This document shows positions 6,626 to 8,309 of a stretch of DNA of 8,309 nucleotides, piece by piece. The stretch comes from CAZCWX01 sp964502465 (lineage in GTDB: Bacteria > Desulfobacterota > Binatia > Bin18): the NCBI GenBank assembly GCA_964502465.1, contig CAZCWX010000267.1:1-8309 (forward strand). Direction: 5' to 3'. The notes beneath the pieces were generated by a model that worked only from the letters and a program-made list of their open reading frames with translations, made no database searches and was not told where the DNA came from. The stretch's first letter is position 1. Each line of letters starts with the position of its first letter. Position numbers and translations under genes: made by a program.

Positions 6626-7792
6626 ATGTTGGGATCTAGTCAAGGGGAACAAAAGGTGAGGGTTTTCATCATAGTAGTGTGTACCGCCCTGGTTGTCACG
6701 CTGTCTGTCCCGCCTGTCGCGAGAGGCGAGAACCCCACCTCTTCGTCGATAGCCTGCTGGCAGCAGACAGGCCAGGACAAAACGCTCTGTTATCAGCAGC
6801 GCCTGGACTATATTCTGCAAACCCAGGGGACGGAGCAGGCGCTGACCGCCCTTGAACGGTTCGCCGCGCAAGATCCAGATGTCTTACGCGATACCCACCC
6901 CTATGCCCACCATTTGGGCCGGGCGTCGTTCGCTCACTATAAAAACGTTGCTGTTGCCTTTTCTCACTGCCGCGATGTTTTCTGGTCTGGCTGTTATCAC
7001 GGCGTCTTGGAAGCCTACCTGCGTAGCCTGCCGAGCGTTGAGCCGCATCACGTGGCCAGTCTGTGCGGTGAGCAGATCAAGACTGATCAATCCCTGTTCT
7101 TGCAATACCAATGCGTACACGGCCTCGGTCATGGTCTGACCATGTATCTCCACCACGACGTGCCGCCAGCACTCACGTTGTGTGATGCCCTACCCACCAC
7201 CTGGGATCAGCAGGCCTGTTACGGCGGGGTTTTCATGGAAAATATCGTCGCTTTCCAAAACCCCCACCACGACCACGGTCACGGACATGGCCATACGCGC
7301 TGGCTCAACCCCCAAGACCCGCTGTATCCCTGCACAGCCGTGGACAAGCGCTATCAGCACGCCTGTTATTCGATGCAGACCTCCGCGATCCTCACGTTTA
7401 CCAACCAGGATTTTGCCCAAGCGTTCCGCGAGTGCAGCAAGGCCCCAGTAGAGTTTGCCTCGGTGTGTTACCAAAGCCTGGGGCGCGACATTAGCGGTTT
7501 TAGCTTGCGAGAGGCGGAGAAAGTGGTTGAACTGTGCCAGCAGGGACCAGAGGACGCAGTCCGTCACTGTCTCGTCGGGGCCGCCAAGGATTTTATCATG
7601 TCCTCTGCCGACCCGCAGCGTGGCCTCGCCCTCTGCCGCCGGCTCTCGTCCCCACTGAAGATGGATTGTTATGGAGCCGTGGGGCAGGTCGTGGCAATTT
7701 TGTACCCAGAGCAAGAGCGGCGGAAGCAGGTGTGTAGCGATGCAGAAGAGTCGTATATTGGCTCTTGCCTGGTCGCGGCCAAGGCCTTGTGA
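6626..7792 (+). CDS. Exported protein of unknown function with nine cysteine-pair repeats and a His-rich loop
   Basis: 388 residues from ATG 6626. Residues 1-34 form a signal peptide: basic KVR, a hydrophobic stretch FIIVVCTALVVTLSV, and probable cleavage near VARG, so the protein should act in the periplasm or outside the cell. The mature part has 18 cysteines, all falling into nine pairs: 44/55, 115/123, 147/163, 186/198, 236/247, 270/281, 304/315, 337/348 and 370/381. Six pairs have the exact spacing C-x10-C, and from residue 236 the first cysteines recur every 33-34 residues, the length of a helical-hairpin repeat. The second cysteine is usually followed by Tyr, Leu or Val and often a nearby Gly. 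The middle is rich in histidine: HHLGR (95-99), CYHG (123-126), CVHGLGHG (163-170), and HHDHGHGHGH (214-223), a likely metal-binding loop. I do not recognise the family. A disulphide-stapled helical solenoid, like Helicobacter cysteine-rich Sel1 proteins but with different spacing, is my inference. It lies 110 bases after uvrA, with its own Shine-Dalgarno. Confidence 0.85.
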   Translation: MLGSSQGEQKVRVFIIVVCTALVVTLSVPPVARGENPTSSSIACWQQTGQDKTLCYQQRLDYILQTQGTEQALTALERFAAQDPDVLRDTHPYAHHLGRASFAHYKNVAVAFSHCRDVFWSGCYHGVLEAYLRSLPSVEPHHVASLCGEQIKTDQSLFLQYQCVHGLGHGLTMYLHHDVPPALTLCDALPTTWDQQACYGGVFMENIVAFQNPHHDHGHGHGHTRWLNPQDPLYPCTAVDKRYQHACYSMQTSAILTFTNQDFAQAFRECSKAPVEFASVCYQSLGRDISGFSLREAEKVVELCQQGPEDAVRHCLVGAAKDFIMSSADPQRGLALCRRLSSPLKMDCYGAVGQVVAILYPEQERRKQVCSDAEESYIGSCLVAAKAL

Positions 7793-7857
7793 GAGTCCAC
7801 GCCCAAGGGGGAGCGAAGCTGCGCTATGCAATGCCCGCTGGGGTGAGGGAGAAAACC

Positions 7858-7890
7858 CCGTTCATGCTGAGCATGTCGAAGCATGAACGG
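7858..7890. repeat. REP-like hairpin, intergenic copy
   Basis: CCGTTCATGC (7858-7867) and GCATGAACGG (7881-7890) form a perfect 10-base stem; one more base pair (7868 with 7880) is possible. It is the same length as the copy inside uvrA at 3315-3347 and matches it at 27 of 33 positions. Hairpins of this form, with GAGC and GTCGAA between the arms, are from memory scattered through many proteobacterial intergenic regions. Confidence 0.8.
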
Positions 7891-7948
7891 GTCGCAGCGG
7901 TGACTTCCAGGCTGGCGTGACCCGCCGGAAATGCCGGACAGGAACCCC

Positions 7949-7975
7949 GGATTGCTTTGACAATCCCGTGCGGGA
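7949..7975. repeat. Two adjoining small inverted repeats
   Basis: GGATTG (7949-7954) and CAATCC (7961-7966) can pair around a 6-base loop. TCCCG (7964-7968) and CGGGA (7971-7975) can pair around 2 bases. They share bases 7964-7966, so only one can form at a time. No T-run follows, so a terminator is not supported. This lies in the repeat-rich stretch after the exported-protein gene; I see nothing else between 7793 and 7857 or between 7891 and 7948. Confidence 0.4.
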
Positions 7976-7982
7976 ACGCGCC

Positions 7983-8084
7983 ATGTCGGAACTGGACCTA
8001 TTGAAAGAAAAAAATGCCCTACCAAAAACACAATACCTAATCGTGTTTCTGGTTGTTTCCATAGCGGCTGTTATCACATTTTGA
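7983..8084 (+). CDS. Possible 33-residue single-pass membrane peptide
   Basis: ATG 7983 to TGA 8084 encodes 33 residues with a charged head, MSELDLLKEKN, and a hydrophobic tail, YLIVFLVVSIAAVITF, long enough to enter a membrane. A weak GGGA (7972-7975) precedes the ATG by 7 bases but overlaps a small hairpin. The reading frame is short, so chance is a real alternative. No family is recognised and no partner gene is adjacent. Confidence 0.3.
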   Translation: MSELDLLKEKNALPKTQYLIVFLVVSIAAVITF

Positions 8085-8096
8085 TTTTACAGACGT

Positions 8097-8158
8097 GGGA
8101 AAACGTGAGCAGAAGAGGCCGGGCAAGCCAGCCGCGCCGTTTTTGCTGCCGTTTTCCC
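8097..8158. repeat. Inverted repeat with 9-base arms
   Basis: GGGAAAACG (8097-8105) is exactly complementary to CGTTTTCCC (8150-8158), and CAG (8110-8112) can pair with CTG (8146-8148) further in. The interior is GC-rich. It lies about 45 bases beyond the stop of the minus-strand frame at the right edge. It could be a miniature repeat or a terminator-like structure for that frame; no flanking target duplication is visible. Confidence 0.45.
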
Positions 8159-8201
8159 AAATCGCCTTGTTCTGGCGAGGTGGGCGAAAGTGGGATGCGG
8201 C

Positions 8202-8309
8202 CTAGAGATGCGGCTGTGTCTGCGCGGCGGTATAGCGTTCGATCTTCTTCAGCTTGCCGCCGATCTTCTGACGGGCAACATCAAGCTCATAGGCTTTTTG
8301 CAGGTTCAT
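8202..8309 (-). CDS. Possible C-terminal end of an unidentified protein (partial)
   Basis: The frame is open from the right edge (8309) to TAG at 8204-8202. It encodes 35 residues, MNLQKAYELDVARQKIGGKLKKIERY then TAAQTQPHL. The peptide is amphipathic, basic and probably helical, unlike random read-through. An ATG falls exactly at the edge, but the gene may begin farther right. I do not recognise the family; the tail of an insertion-sequence transposase is one possibility I cannot support. The octamer GATGCGGC is repeated on either side of the stop (8194-8201 and 8207-8214). Confidence 0.35.
   Translation of the reverse strand: MNLQKAYELDVARQKIGGKLKKIERYTAAQTQPHL

Noticed and set aside
7190..7831. 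Minus-strand open frame of 213 residues
   Set aside because: It is antisense to the Cys-paired protein, whose regular cysteine spacing and signal peptide show that the plus strand is coding.
7793..7860. Intrinsic terminator after the exported protein gene
   Set aside because: I saw no GC-rich stem followed by a T-run. The nearby hairpin at 7858-7890 is followed by a GC-rich sequence, not T residues.

Overview
The window (8,309 bases) appears to be chromosomal DNA from an uncultured, Gram-negative-type bacterium with moderately high GC. It is rich in short intergenic repeats. Heptanucleotide tandem arrays, REP-like hairpins and a giant UvrA are what I would expect from deltaproteobacterial, Binatia or Tectomicrobia-like soil and sponge lineages. 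That placement rests on style, not on a marker gene.

Layout. (1) 512 to 1, minus strand: the first 170 residues of a HlyC/CorC (CNNM/DUF21) membrane protein, running off the left edge. (2) 513-791: a divergent intergenic region packed with nested inverted repeats and heptamer arrays; a strong Shine-Dalgarno at 781-785 points to TTG 792 as the uvrA start. (3) 792-6515, plus strand: a double-length UvrA (1,907 aa) with two complete UvrA units head to tail and four ABC ATPase modules. Two repeat families sit inside the reading frame: a REP-like hairpin (3315-3347) in the second ABC module, and a heptamer array (3650-3695) that forms the linker between the two units. A third array begins at the 3' end and supplies the stop codon (6502-6543). 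(4) 6626-7792, plus strand: an exported protein of unknown function with nine cysteine pairs spaced as a repeat, plus a His-rich loop. (5) 7793-8201: repeat-rich intergenic DNA with a second copy of the REP-like hairpin (7858-7890), a possible 33-residue membrane peptide, and a long inverted repeat. (6) 8309 to 8202, minus strand: a possible C-terminal end of an unidentified gene entering from the right.

How the parts relate. UvrA acts in nucleotide excision repair with UvrB and UvrC, which are not in the window. The neighbours have no evident link to repair. The most notable signal is the colonisation of uvrA by repeats. The linker array is made of 7-base units, so gain or loss of one unit would shift the frame. 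I followed both shifted frames by hand and both stop about 100 bases after the array, leaving a single-length UvrA of about 1,000 residues. The locus could therefore switch between double and single UvrA by slippage; this is a hypothesis. The second candidate for novelty is the cysteine-paired solenoid-like exported protein.
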